In this document: positions 1 through 8,043 of the stretch, piece after piece | Layout: each line of letters starts with the position of its first letter | Numbering within the stretch: the stretch's first letter is position 1 | Assembly: GCF_000426765.1 (NCBI RefSeq) | Contig: NZ_AUFZ01000017.1 | Coordinates: 62,001-126,000, forward strand | Direction: 5' to 3' | DNA from: Vibrio litoralis DSM 17657 | GTDB lineage: Bacteria > Pseudomonadota > Gammaproteobacteria > Enterobacterales > Vibrionaceae | DNA length: 64,000 nucleotides | Translations under genes and position numbers: made by a program | Notes under the pieces: generated by a model | The model's database searches: none | The model's input: only the letters and a program-made list of their open reading frames with translations | Told to the model about the DNA's origin: nothing

Positions 1-977
1 GTACCGGAATTGAAAGTCGCCGCATTAGCCATGTAGAGACATCTGATCTTGCAACAGTAGCAGCCAAAAATGCCATGCAAGCGGCGGGAATCACCGCCAA
101 TGACGTTGATTGTATTATTGTCGCAACATGCTCACCGGATACCTTGATTCCAAATACTGCGTCGAAAGTGCAAAGTAACCTTGGTATCCAAGCCGCTGCC
201 GCCTTTGATCTCAACGCAGCTTGTACTGGTTTCCTTTATGGTTTAGAAACTGCAACTCGGCTAATCCAAGCGGGTAATTATCGTAATGCGATTGTTATTG
301 GTGCAGAACACTTATCGTTTTATCTAAACTGGACCCAACGTGATACCGCGGTATTGTTTGGTGATGGCGCAGGCGCAGTTGTACTATCTCGACGTGAACA
401 AGATAACTCTGTCGGACTTCAGCAGGCTTCATTAGGCTGTGATGCGGAAGGGCGTGACATTCTTGCTATTCCTAAGTTTGGTACTGCCATGGATCGTTTT
501 GATCAAGATAGTGGTCACTGGAGTTTTGATTTTATCGGTAAAGATATCTTTAAACGTGCAGTAAAAGGCATGAGTGCCGCGACGCAAAACGTACTTGAAC
601 GTTCCGGTTTAACCAAAGAAGAAATTGATTGTGTGGTACCTCATCAGGCCAATATTCGTATCATCCAAACCTTGTGTGATTTTGCAGGTATTTCTCAAGA
701 TAAAGCTTTCGTAAATATTCAAAAATACGGTAATACTTCCGCAGCAACGGTTCCTATCGCTTTATGCGAAGCCGTTGAACAAGGATTTGTAAAACCGAAT
801 ATGAATATTCTTGTTGCCGCATTTGGTGCAGGTTTAACCTGGGGCGCAGGCATGATTAAGTGGGGCGATAGAGTCACACCTACCGAAGCACAAACAGCGG
901 AACTAGAGCCTTGTGATAAAACAGCTCTACAATTGTTGGAAGAAGCCATCGAGCATTGTAAGGCCTATCAAAAGTAA
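1..977 (+). CDS. 3-oxoacyl-ACP synthase III (FabH-type), 5' end cut by window
   Basis: Condensing enzyme of the thiolase fold that joins an acyl-CoA primer to malonyl-ACP to begin fatty-acid or related chain synthesis in the cytosol. The frame is open from base 3, so the first Met at 75 is internal and the true start lies before the window. The full triad is visible: Cys in NAACTGF (codon 222), His in VPHQANIRI (codon 642) and Asn in [11 protein letters not shown] (codon 732), in the usual FabH spacing. The C-terminus carries about 30 residues beyond the usual GAGLTWGAG end. Vibrios often have a second FabH on chromosome II, and this may be it. The primer used cannot be told from the sequence. 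Family assignment is firm. Confidence 0.93.
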   Translation, partial: TGIESRRISHVETSDLATVAAKNAMQAAGITANDVDCIIVATCSPDTLIPNTASKVQSNLGIQAAAAFDLNAACTGFLYGLETATRLIQAGNYRNAIVIGAEHLSFYLNWTQRDTAVLFGDGAGAVVLSRREQDNSVGLQQASLGCDAEGRDILAIPKFGTAMDRFDQDSGHWSFDFIGKDIFKRAVKGMSAATQNVLERSGLTKEEIDCVVPHQANIRIIQTLCDFAGISQDKAFVNIQKYGNTSAATVPIALCEAVEQGFVKPNMNILVAAFGAGLTWGAGMIKWGDRVTPTEAQTAELEPCDKTALQLLEEAIEHCKAYQK

Positions 978-1001
978 TAAATAACTACTGATACACCTTT
1001 T

Positions 1002-1036
1002 AAAACGTCCATAGGAGAAATCCATGGACGTTTTTT
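1002..1036 (+). terminator. Rho-independent terminator of the FabH-type gene
   Basis: An 11-bp perfect inverted repeat, AAAACGTCCAT with ATGGACGTTTT, has an 11-nt loop and is followed by a T tract. It lies 25 bp after the stop codon. Confidence 0.9.
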
Positions 1037-1120
1037 ATCACATCGCCACGATATTAAGCCTTTTCTAAATTAATATTTACTAATATAATAATTGAAAATA
1101 TTAATCATCAAGAGGTAATT

Positions 1121-1543
1121 ATGACCATTCCTTGGAGTGCTTTATTCGGTGGGATGCTGCTCGGTATTTCTGCAACTATCCTTATGTTATTTAAAGGAAA
1201 GGTAGCTGGAATTAGTGGGATTGTTAGCGGTGCAATAACGCCATCATCGGTAGATAAAGGCTGGCGAATTCAATTTATCATTGGCTTGATTGCTGGCGGT
1301 TTCTTGACAAATTGGCTTGTCCAACCGGAGTTATCCGGTATTCCTGCTCATTACTCTAGCTCTATTGTGACTATGCTACTGGCTGGTTTACTAGTTGGTC
1401 TTGGAACCAAGTTAGGTAATGGCTGTACGAGTGGTCATGGCATTTGTGGAATGGGGCGGTTTTCTATCCGATCTATGATCGCCACACTCACTTTTATGTT
1501 AGTGGCAGCAGTCACTGTTTACATTCGATTACATGTTTTATAG
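1121..1543 (+). CDS. YeeE/YedE family membrane protein, first half (sulfur transport)
   Basis: A 140-residue integral membrane protein of the YeeE/YedE (DUF395) family, whose characterised members carry sulfur compounds such as thiosulfate across the inner membrane. It has about four hydrophobic segments and the family Cys motif GNGCTSGHGICGMGR near residues 105-119. At this size it is half of the fused TsuA/YeeE-type protein; the next gene supplies the other half, 10 bp downstream, so the two are probably co-translated and act as one transporter. Such split pairs (PmpA/PmpB type) often go with sulfide or persulfide handling, but no rhodanese or sulfide sensor lies here. The substrate is inferred from the family. 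Confidence 0.85.
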   Translation: MTIPWSALFGGMLLGISATILMLFKGKVAGISGIVSGAITPSSVDKGWRIQFIIGLIAGGFLTNWLVQPELSGIPAHYSSSIVTMLLAGLLVGLGTKLGNGCTSGHGICGMGRFSIRSMIATLTFMLVAAVTVYIRLHVL

Positions 1544-1553
1544 GTGAATTAAT

Positions 1554-1991
1554 ATGAAACGTTATTCTTTTATTCCATTGATAGCAGGCTTGCTTTTTGG
1601 CGCTGGCATGGTGATTTCAGATATGGTCAACCCAGTTAAAGTTATCGCCTTTCTCGATGTAGCAGGCGCATGGAAAGTCGATTTGGCTTTTGTGATGGGA
1701 GGAGCATTACTGATCTTTACTCCAATGTACCATTTTGTTATTAAGGCAAGACAAAAGCCGCTTGATCAAACAGAGTTCTGTATCACTAAGAGTAAAGTTG
1801 TGGATCGTAAACTGATCCTTGGTGCCAGTTTATTTGGACTAGGTTGGGGAATTGCCGGGATCTGCCCAGGTCCAGCTTTAGCATCATTATCAACGCTTAA
1901 CTTAAGTTTGATGGCTTTTGTTTCGGCTATGGTAATGGGTATGCTTTTCACTCATTATATTCAATCTAAACGCAAAGCCTGCAATGAATGA
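1554..1991 (+). CDS. YeeE/YedE family membrane protein, second half
   Basis: This 145-residue protein has about four membrane segments and the second YeeE/YedE signature GICPGPALASL around residues 102-112, including the conserved Cys. It follows the first half by 10 bp in the same frame direction, and the pair matches split YeeE/YedE transporters. The C-terminus is short and basic (QSKRKACNE). The role, import of a reduced sulfur compound, is inferred from the family and not from this sequence. Confidence 0.85.
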   Translation: MKRYSFIPLIAGLLFGAGMVISDMVNPVKVIAFLDVAGAWKVDLAFVMGGALLIFTPMYHFVIKARQKPLDQTEFCITKSKVVDRKLILGASLFGLGWGIAGICPGPALASLSTLNLSLMAFVSAMVMGMLFTHYIQSKRKACNE

Positions 1992-2036
1992 ATATTGATC
2001 TATGCTTTAAACAAATACGAATTGAAGAGGTAGCTT

Positions 2037-2285
2037 ATGGAAATGCATAAACAAACATTAGAAACCTTATTTGAACAGCTTGGGTTATCAAGTACTAAGC
2101 AAGACATTGAGGCCTTTATTTCCAAACATGCAAAGGAGCTCGATCATACTCAGCCTTTACACCGAGCGTCTTTTTGGAATGCATCACAATCAAACTTTAT
2201 TAAAGAAGCCAAGAAAGAGGATGCCGACTGGGTAGAAGTGGTCGATCAGCTCGATACACTTTTTCGAGCTCAATCTACTGATTAA
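2037..2285 (+). CDS. DUF2789 family small protein
   Basis: A soluble, acidic 82-residue protein with the DUF2789 pattern: an N-terminal LETLFEQLGL, a central ASFWNASQSNFIKEA and a C-terminal EDADWVEVVDQLDTLFR. The function of the family is unknown. It starts at ATG 2037 with AGAGG nine bases upstream. It lies 45 bp after the YeeE/YedE pair and may be on the same transcript, which has not been shown to mean anything functionally. It converges on pxpA with only 12 bp between stop codons and no strong terminator between them. Confidence 0.8.
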   Translation: MEMHKQTLETLFEQLGLSSTKQDIEAFISKHAKELDHTQPLHRASFWNASQSNFIKEAKKEDADWVEVVDQLDTLFRAQSTD

Positions 2286-2297
2286 GTTCAACTATTC

Positions 2298-3053
2298 TTA
2301 AATGATAGGTTGAGTGAGTGCGGTATAAATTCGCTCAACTACAGCGATGGATTCCTCATTATCACCGTGAACACAAAGGGTATCCGCTTGTAATTCGAGC
2401 GCATGCCCTTTAATAGTTGTGACGGTTCCGAAATTTGCCAACTGCATCGCTTGGTAAAAAATATCTTCCGCATTTTGGTGTACCGCATTAGGTTTATTTC
2501 GAGGAACTAACGAACCATCATCTTTATAAGCGCGGTCAGCAAAAGCTTCAAAAAGCAGCGGTACATTATACTCATCGGCAATATCTAGGTAGGCGGTATT
2601 ATCTTTTTTAGCTAACACCATTAAGGGAAGCCCTGTCGGCATGACAGCCTGCACAATCGCTTCAAAAACCTCAAGATCCACCATCATATCGTTATACAAA
2701 GCGCCATGAGGTTTCACATAATCAACTTGCGTATCATAAAGCACGGCAAGGCTTTGAATCGCGCCAACTTGGTAGCTAATGAGATGGGAAATTTGTTCTG
2801 GTGTATGCGCAATCGAGCGTCGACCAAAGCCTAATAAATCCTGATATGAAGGGTGGGCGCCAATACTGACACTGTGCTTAACGGCAAGTTGAATGGTTTT
2901 TGCCATTGTGTCAGGATCAGAAGCATGGAAACCACAGGCTATGTTAGCCATATGGACATAAGGAATAATGGCTTCATCTTTTCCCATCACCCAATGACCA
3001 AAGCTTTCCCCCATATCACAATTGAGTTTTAATTTTTCCGATTCCAGTGTCAT
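2298..3053 (-). CDS. pxpA: 5-oxoprolinase subunit A (LamB/YcsF family)
   Basis: Subunit A of the PxpABC enzyme that opens 5-oxoproline to glutamate with ATP. The family opening LNCDMGESFG is at residues 8-17, followed by NIACGFHASDP, VGAHPSYQDLLGFGRR and VKPHGALYNDM, all typical of LamB/YcsF proteins. I place the start at ATG 3053 (251 aa, the usual length); a longer open frame reaches 3131, but its extra 26 residues are not family-like. No pxpB or pxpC lies nearby, so the partner subunits must be encoded elsewhere. That separation is unusual, since the three are commonly clustered. Confidence 0.9.
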   Translation of the reverse strand: MTLESEKLKLNCDMGESFGHWVMGKDEAIIPYVHMANIACGFHASDPDTMAKTIQLAVKHSVSIGAHPSYQDLLGFGRRSIAHTPEQISHLISYQVGAIQSLAVLYDTQVDYVKPHGALYNDMMVDLEVFEAIVQAVMPTGLPLMVLAKKDNTAYLDIADEYNVPLLFEAFADRAYKDDGSLVPRNKPNAVHQNAEDIFYQAMQLANFGTVTTIKGHALELQADTLCVHGDNEESIAVVERIYTALTQPII

Positions 3054-3181
3054 TTTTACGCACCAATCATAGTCTATTATGTATCTTTGAGATTTTAATA
3101 TTGACACCCCAAGGGTATATCTACAAGGCACAATGTTGTAAGGTTAGACCCAAGTAATAATTTGTTGAGATAGAGGCTTTT

Positions 3182-4198
3182 ATGTTTGTTTTAGTCACCG
3201 GTGGAATGGGTTATATAGGCAGTCACACTTGTATTCAAATGATTGAAGCAGGCATGACGCCAATCATTTTTGATAACTTATATAATAGTAAATCAACCGT
3301 ACTCGATCGCATTGAAAAAGTATCCGGTGTTCGCCCTATTTTTGTTGAAGGTGACATCCGCGACAAGCAAGCAATCAGCCAAGTTTTAAAACAATACGAT
3401 ATTGAATCTGTCATTCATTTTGCAGGTTTAAAAGCAGTCGGTGAGTCGGTTGAAAAACCACTAGAGTATTACGACACCAATGTTCACGGTACTTTAGTTC
3501 TTGTTGATGCCATGCGTGACGCTGGCGTTAAATCATTAATTTTCAGCTCTTCAGCCACAGTATATGGCGATCCTGCTTCCGTGCCAATTTTAGAAGATTT
3601 CCCAACCAGCGCGACCAATCCTTATGGCCGTAGTAAATTAATTGTAGAAGAATGCTTAACAGACTTCCAAAAAGCCAATCCAGATTGGAGTATTACGTTA
3701 TTACGCTATTTCAATCCTGTCGGTTCTCATCCATCAGGTGAACTAGGGGAAGATCCTCAAGGCATTCCGAATAACCTGATGCCTTTTGTTTCTCAAGTTG
3801 CGGTAGGTCGTCGCGAGTTTTTATCTGTGTTTGGTGGCGATTACCCAACCCCTGACGGTACGGGTGTGCGTGACTATATCCATGTGATGGACTTGTCGGA
3901 TGGTCATTTAGCTGCGCTTAAACATGTAGGAAGCAAGCAAGGTCTTCATATTTATAACCTAGGTACAGGTAATGGCAATAGCGTGCTAGAAATGGTTAAT
4001 GCGTTCGAAAAAGCATCGGGTAAGAAGGTACCTTATAAAATTGTTGATCGCCGTCCTGGTGATATTGCTGAGTGTTGGGCCGATCCCGCCAAAGCAGAAG
4101 CGGATTTGCATTGGAAGGCGACACGTTCATTAGAACAAATGACAGAAGATACTTGGCGTTGGCAATCTAATAACCCACAAGGTTACCCTGAAGCATAA
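3182..4198 (+). CDS. galE: UDP-glucose 4-epimerase
   Basis: NAD-dependent epimerase of the Leloir pathway that interconverts UDP-glucose and UDP-galactose and feeds surface polysaccharide synthesis. The 338 residues match GalE length. The Rossmann motif TGGMGYIGS lies at residues 6-14; the catalytic SSSATVYG and the YGRSK (YxxxK) follow near 122-153. It starts at ATG 3182 after AGAGG. No galT, galK or galM lies nearby, so it stands alone, which fits a housekeeping role in lipopolysaccharide or capsule precursors rather than galactose catabolism. Confidence 0.95.
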   Translation: MFVLVTGGMGYIGSHTCIQMIEAGMTPIIFDNLYNSKSTVLDRIEKVSGVRPIFVEGDIRDKQAISQVLKQYDIESVIHFAGLKAVGESVEKPLEYYDTNVHGTLVLVDAMRDAGVKSLIFSSSATVYGDPASVPILEDFPTSATNPYGRSKLIVEECLTDFQKANPDWSITLLRYFNPVGSHPSGELGEDPQGIPNNLMPFVSQVAVGRREFLSVFGGDYPTPDGTGVRDYIHVMDLSDGHLAALKHVGSKQGLHIYNLGTGNGNSVLEMVNAFEKASGKKVPYKIVDRRPGDIAECWADPAKAEADLHWKATRSLEQMTEDTWRWQSNNPQGYPEA

Positions 4199-4211
4199 GA
4201 AACAAACGATT

Positions 4212-4242
4212 AAAAAGGGCAATGTTAAGTTGCTCTTTTTTA
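4212..4242 (+). terminator. Rho-independent terminator of galE
   Basis: AAAAAGGGCAA pairs with TTGCTCTTTTT (one G-U) around a 7-nt loop, ending in a T tract, 13 bp after the galE stop. Confidence 0.8.
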
Positions 4243-4366
4243 GCTCAAAATAGTGGATTGCTCGCAAAAACAAACTTCTCACTACATTTTGATAACAAAT
4301 ATGGTTATAATTCCCTCGATTTTTACTTTAGGGCTACTTTTAGTCTACTTAAATCTGGGGAAAAAC

Positions 4367-4450
4367 ATGTCATTATCACTAGGTCTGATCATTGCTTTTA
4401 TTGTTGCAAGTGCAGTAATGGTAAAGCATGAGATGTCTAAACAATCATAA
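4367..4450 (+). CDS. Predicted 27-residue single-span membrane peptide
   Basis: A very short gene with a good ribosome site: CTGGGG six bases before ATG 4367. The product has a hydrophobic stretch from about residue 4 to 18 (LSLGLIIAFIVASAVMV) and a short charged tail (KHEMSKQS), the form of a one-span inner-membrane peptide. It sits 170 bp after galE and is followed by its own terminator at 4511. A longer in-frame extension back to 4253 exists, but that start lies inside the galE terminator region and lacks a ribosome site. I do not recognise it. Its reality rests only on the ribosome site, composition and the dedicated terminator. Confidence 0.45.
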   Translation: MSLSLGLIIAFIVASAVMVKHEMSKQS

Positions 4451-4510
4451 TTTATAATCATTTACATACACTTTAATACTACTTTTAGTGTAAATTGATT
4501 AACTTAATAA

Positions 4511-4534
4511 AAGTCAGCGATTGCTGGCTTTTTT
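4511..4534 (+). terminator. Rho-independent terminator after the 27-residue ORF
   Basis: AAGTCAGC, a 4-nt loop and GCTGGCTT form an 8-bp stem with one G-U pair, followed by TTTTT. Confidence 0.8.
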
Positions 4535-4589
4535 GTTGCCTGCCGTTTATACATTGTTCTTAAAAAGAGTATTCAGCATAGTAGTGAAA

Positions 4590-4622
4590 CAAAAAGGCTC
4601 CTATTGTGAAATAAGAGCCTTC
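4590..4622 (-). terminator. Rho-independent terminator of the TonB-dependent receptor
   Basis: Read on the minus strand, AAGGCTCT and GGAGCCTT form a stem followed by TTTTG, 23 bp past the receptor stop codon. Confidence 0.8.
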
Positions 4623-4644
4623 ATTTATGGTTTAAATTGGGATG

Positions 4645-6831
4645 TTAAAATTGGTAATCTAAACTGACACCCCAGTTGCGACCTGGTTGAGTATAAAAAT
4701 CAACATTCTTTGATCCCGGCGTGTTACCACGTTCTAGATCAGAGTAATGCCAATATTTCTTATCAAACGCATTAAATAAACCCGCACGAAGCGTTAAATC
4801 ATTAATAGGGCGGTAATACGCAGTTAAGTCCACCAAAGTATATCCCGGTGCATCTTTATATTCATCGTTAGACCAATCATCTTTACTCGCGGCCATTGTG
4901 ACGTTAAGTAAGCCACCGAATACGGAGTTAAGGCTGTCATAACCTAAACCAAGATTACCGGTTAGTGGAGCCACAGAATCAAGGTGCTCACCCGTGTCTT
5001 TATCTCGACCTTCGGCATAAGCAACAGAAACCTTGGAGTAGAAACCTTGTGGTGCACCGAACGCGGTATCTAACATGGTTGTTGATGAGAATTCCGCACC
5101 ATAAATCTCCGCTTTGTTAATATTTTCTTTAGTATACTTATCTTTGCCACTGCTCGCATCAGTACCAAGATTAGTATCACTGATAAAGTCAGAGTAGTCA
5201 TTATAGAAACCGACAATTTCGAAACGAGTACTTTCACTACGGCCACGGAAACCCGCTTCATAAGAAATGCTCTTTTCTGGTTTTAGATCTGGGTTAGGTT
5301 CAACAATCGCTCCTTGATTATAAAAATAGTAAAGATCATAAACAGTAGGAGCTTTAAAGCCTTGGCTTATTTGAGCAAAACCACTGAACCCATCACTGAA
5401 GTGATATACCGAACCTAATTTACCCGTCACAGCATCACTATCACTATCTGGGTAATCGGTAGCAAATCCATCATCGGTTTCAGGTTCTGTTTTAAACGAA
5501 TCATAACGAATACCGGCAGTTAGGATTAAGCGCTCTTGTAAAAAGAAAGCTTGGTCTTGGAAGTAGATCCCCCATTTGGTCAAGGTCGCATCTGGCATTC
5601 CCGTGCTACCTGGTCCAACGGTACCTAAATCATATTTATAATCAGTATTATCCAATTCAAACTTATCGTGAATAAAAGAGGCACCATAAGTAAATTGATG
5701 ATAATGGTTATTAAATTCAACAAGTTTATCGAATTGAGAATCAAACTGAACGCTTTTATCGGTAGCGTCACGTTCACGCATTCGCTCGCCACTGCCCATC
5801 ATGCCAGTGGTAGTGTCATAGTTCTTACTTAAAGAATCGCTTTGTTGGTAGTTAAGCGACCAATTTAAGCTATCAGCAACCGCAGCATCCATTAGCCATT
5901 GATGGTTAACCCCAACACGTAGTCGCTCTGATTTATCCTCATTATAGCTATTAGAATAAGTGATCATTGGGCCCATACCGGGCATTGAAATAGAGTAACC
6001 ATCGTATGACAATTCATCTTCATCGTAATTTCTCAGGTAGTACTCTAACGAGACACCAATACGATGAGCTTCATTCACTTGATAATAAGCTTTAGCAAGT
6101 AGATTACTAATATCTTTATCAGCTGGATCCGCTTGGCCACGTCCAATACCAGAAATATCATCACCATCAGAGTGCGTTTCAGTTTCTTGGCCATCAGCAT
6201 AAGTCATCATTAGTAGAGTTTCTAAATCACCATATCTCATCGCCCATGTAAGGGTATTTTTCAATGTTTCATCGGCTGAAGTATATGAGGATTTAAGACC
6301 AAAACGATTTTCATCGCCGTCGGTTACTAAAACATCAGAAGGATCTTTGGTTTTGAATAGTACTGCACCGCCTAGTGCATCAGAACCATAAAGGGTAGAA
6401 GAAGGGCCTTTATTCACTTCAATCGCGCTTAAAGTATCGACTTCGATATTGTTAGGGTAGGAGCGTTGTTCGGTTGCTCCTGGGTTGTATGGAACCGGTT
6501 GTTCAACACCATCGACCATCACTTTAACGCGTGAATCTTCCATTCCTCGAATGTTGTATCCCGAGATGCCAAATCGACCTGTCCCTTCAGCATCAACCCC
6601 TGGGGTATATTTCAATGCTTGCTGTGGATCAGTCGCCATTTGATTATCGACATCATTCGACGAAACCGTTTTAACCGAAGAGGACACATCCTTGATGTCT
6701 TGCTCAGTTCGAGTTGCTGAAACAACCACTTCTTGAAGCGCAGTTAATTCTTGTGCCGCATAAGCTGCTGGAGTTAAAGTGGAAGCAATGGTAATTGCAA
6801 GTAATGTTGGTTTTAATTTGTGGGTGTACAT
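4645..6831 (-). CDS. TonB-dependent receptor, heme/hemoglobin type
   Basis: Outer-membrane 22-strand receptor of 728 residues. A signal peptide ends at AAYA (residues 23-26), followed by a TonB box (EVVVSATRTE), a plug domain with the GYNIRGMEDSRVKVMVDGVEQ region and the barrel ending in an aromatic C-terminus (SLDYQF). The barrel holds FKAPTVYDLYYF and EPNPDLKPEKS, matching the FRAP/NPNL boxes of hemoglobin/heme receptors such as HutA, HutR and HemR. A near-perfect Fur site lies 50 bp upstream of the start, so it should be made under iron limitation, energised by the TonB1 system encoded at 33.5 kb. Heme is the likely ligand, but a siderophore cannot be excluded. HutA and HutR cannot be told apart by eye. 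Confidence 0.88.
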   Translation of the reverse strand: MYTHKLKPTLLAITIASTLTPAAYAAQELTALQEVVVSATRTEQDIKDVSSSVKTVSSNDVDNQMATDPQQALKYTPGVDAEGTGRFGISGYNIRGMEDSRVKVMVDGVEQPVPYNPGATEQRSYPNNIEVDTLSAIEVNKGPSSTLYGSDALGGAVLFKTKDPSDVLVTDGDENRFGLKSSYTSADETLKNTLTWAMRYGDLETLLMMTYADGQETETHSDGDDISGIGRGQADPADKDISNLLAKAYYQVNEAHRIGVSLEYYLRNYDEDELSYDGYSISMPGMGPMITYSNSYNEDKSERLRVGVNHQWLMDAAVADSLNWSLNYQQSDSLSKNYDTTTGMMGSGERMRERDATDKSVQFDSQFDKLVEFNNHYHQFTYGASFIHDKFELDNTDYKYDLGTVGPGSTGMPDATLTKWGIYFQDQAFFLQERLILTAGIRYDSFKTEPETDDGFATDYPDSDSDAVTGKLGSVYHFSDGFSGFAQISQGFKAPTVYDLYYFYNQGAIVEPNPDLKPEKSISYEAGFRGRSESTRFEIVGFYNDYSDFISDTNLGTDASSGKDKYTKENINKAEIYGAEFSSTTMLDTAFGAPQGFYSKVSVAYAEGRDKDTGEHLDSVAPLTGNLGLGYDSLNSVFGGLLNVTMAASKDDWSNDEYKDAPGYTLVDLTAYYRPINDLTLRAGLFNAFDKKYWHYSDLERGNTPGSKNVDFYTQPGRNWGVSLDYQF

Positions 6832-6882
6832 ATAGTTATTCCATTCCCTATGTTTAGTGTTGAATGCATTCTAATAAATAAG

Positions 6883-6901
6883 AATGATAATAACTATCAT
6901 T
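6883..6901. promoter_or_regulatory. Fur box between receptor gene and lysR gene
   Basis: AATGATAATAACTATCATT is a palindrome with 7-bp arms (AATGATA/TATCATT) and resembles the Fur consensus GATAATGATAATCATTATC closely. It lies 51 bp before the receptor start codon in the divergent intergenic region, where binding would block receptor transcription. Confidence 0.85.
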
Positions 6902-7095
6902 TGTATTGCAGTAATAAGTAAATCCCTCATGTAAATGGTTAGTGGATAAAGATAAATTCATTTAAAATCAACAAATTGAACTTCACATGCAAAAGTTCAC
7001 TTATACGTCATCCAGTTGCGTAAGTTGTGATCTTCTTCACATTTAATGCAATCTTTAATGAATAGGTGCTCTGAATTAGCGTAAGGAAAAATGAT

Positions 7096-7989
7096 TTGAA
7101 CAACAGTATTACACTAGAAGCACTGCAAGTATTAGATGCCATTGCTAGGAGAGGTAGTTTCGCTGCAGCTGCCAACGAATTGAATCGTGCGCCATCATCT
7201 TTGAGTTATCAGGTGCAAAAGCTAGAACAAGATCTCGACCTTGTTATTTTTGATCGTTCCGGCCACAAAGCAGTATTTACCGATGCAGGTCAGTTACTGC
7301 TAGAAAGAGGGCGTTCGATTCTTTCTGCGGCGCATGAATTAGTCGAAGATGCCAATATACTGGCACACGGCTGGGAATTAGAAATCTCCATTGCTTATGA
7401 TTTGCTGCCGGTTGAATTTTTCTTTCCATTAGTGAAAGAATTAGAAAACCATTCAAAAACTCGGGTTAAAATACAAGAAGAGATTCTCGCTGGCTGTTGG
7501 GAAGCTCTAACTTATGGTCGTGCCGATTTGCTAGTTTGTGCAAAGATGGAACACACGCCGATTGATTTAAAAATTGAATCTATAGGGACGATTAATATGG
7601 TGTGGGTGGCCGAACCGGGTCACATCGTTCATAAGAGAACGTCGACCTTTGACCAAACGACTCGTAACAAATATCGTGCCATTGCGGTTGCTGATTCTGC
7701 GCGGACCTCTCCGGTATTAAGTAAGAATTTAGAAGATGACCAGCCTAGATTAACCGTCAGTAATTTCCCCGCCAAAGTAGAAGCCTTATGTGCAGGATTG
7801 GGAATAGGTACACTACCGATGCATATCGCGGAACCGCTAATTGAACAGGGTAAACTCAAAGTGATTGAAGGTAGTGATGCTCAACTGGTAGAAATGGTGA
7901 TTGCATGGCGACGCAACAAAATGGGCAAAGCGAAGTCTTGGTGTATTCAGTACCTTAAAAAGCACTGGAAAGTCGCCAACCTTCACTAA
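7096..7989 (+). CDS. LysR family transcriptional regulator
   Basis: A 297-residue LysR regulator. The N-terminal winged HTH spans about residues 5-64 (LDAIARRGSFAAAANELNRAPSSLSYQVQKLEQDL, given here in outline), followed by a substrate-binding domain. The start is TTG 7096 with TAAGGA upstream; the nearby ATG 7091 stops after two codons. It is divergent from the heme-type receptor gene with 264 bp between them, so it could act on that promoter in addition to its own, but nothing in the sequence proves this. The ligand is unknown. Confidence 0.88.
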   Translation: MNNSITLEALQVLDAIARRGSFAAAANELNRAPSSLSYQVQKLEQDLDLVIFDRSGHKAVFTDAGQLLLERGRSILSAAHELVEDANILAHGWELEISIAYDLLPVEFFFPLVKELENHSKTRVKIQEEILAGCWEALTYGRADLLVCAKMEHTPIDLKIESIGTINMVWVAEPGHIVHKRTSTFDQTTRNKYRAIAVADSARTSPVLSKNLEDDQPRLTVSNFPAKVEALCAGLGIGTLPMHIAEPLIEQGKLKVIEGSDAQLVEMVIAWRRNKMGKAKSWCIQYLKKHWKVANLH

Positions 7990-8012
7990 GATCAACAGGC
8001 CCTAGACAGCTG

Positions 8013-8043
8013 GCAGTGGATATAAAAATACCCACTGCTTTTT
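8013..8043 (+). terminator. Terminator of the lysR gene
   Basis: GCAGTGG and CCACTGC form a 7-bp stem around a 12-nt AT-rich loop, followed by TTTTT. Its end touches the stop of the convergent pat gene. Confidence 0.7.

Noticed and set aside
4222..4431. 69-codon frame overlapping the galE terminator
   Set aside because: It begins inside the terminator stem, has no ribosome site, and overlaps the better-supported 27-codon gene in another frame.
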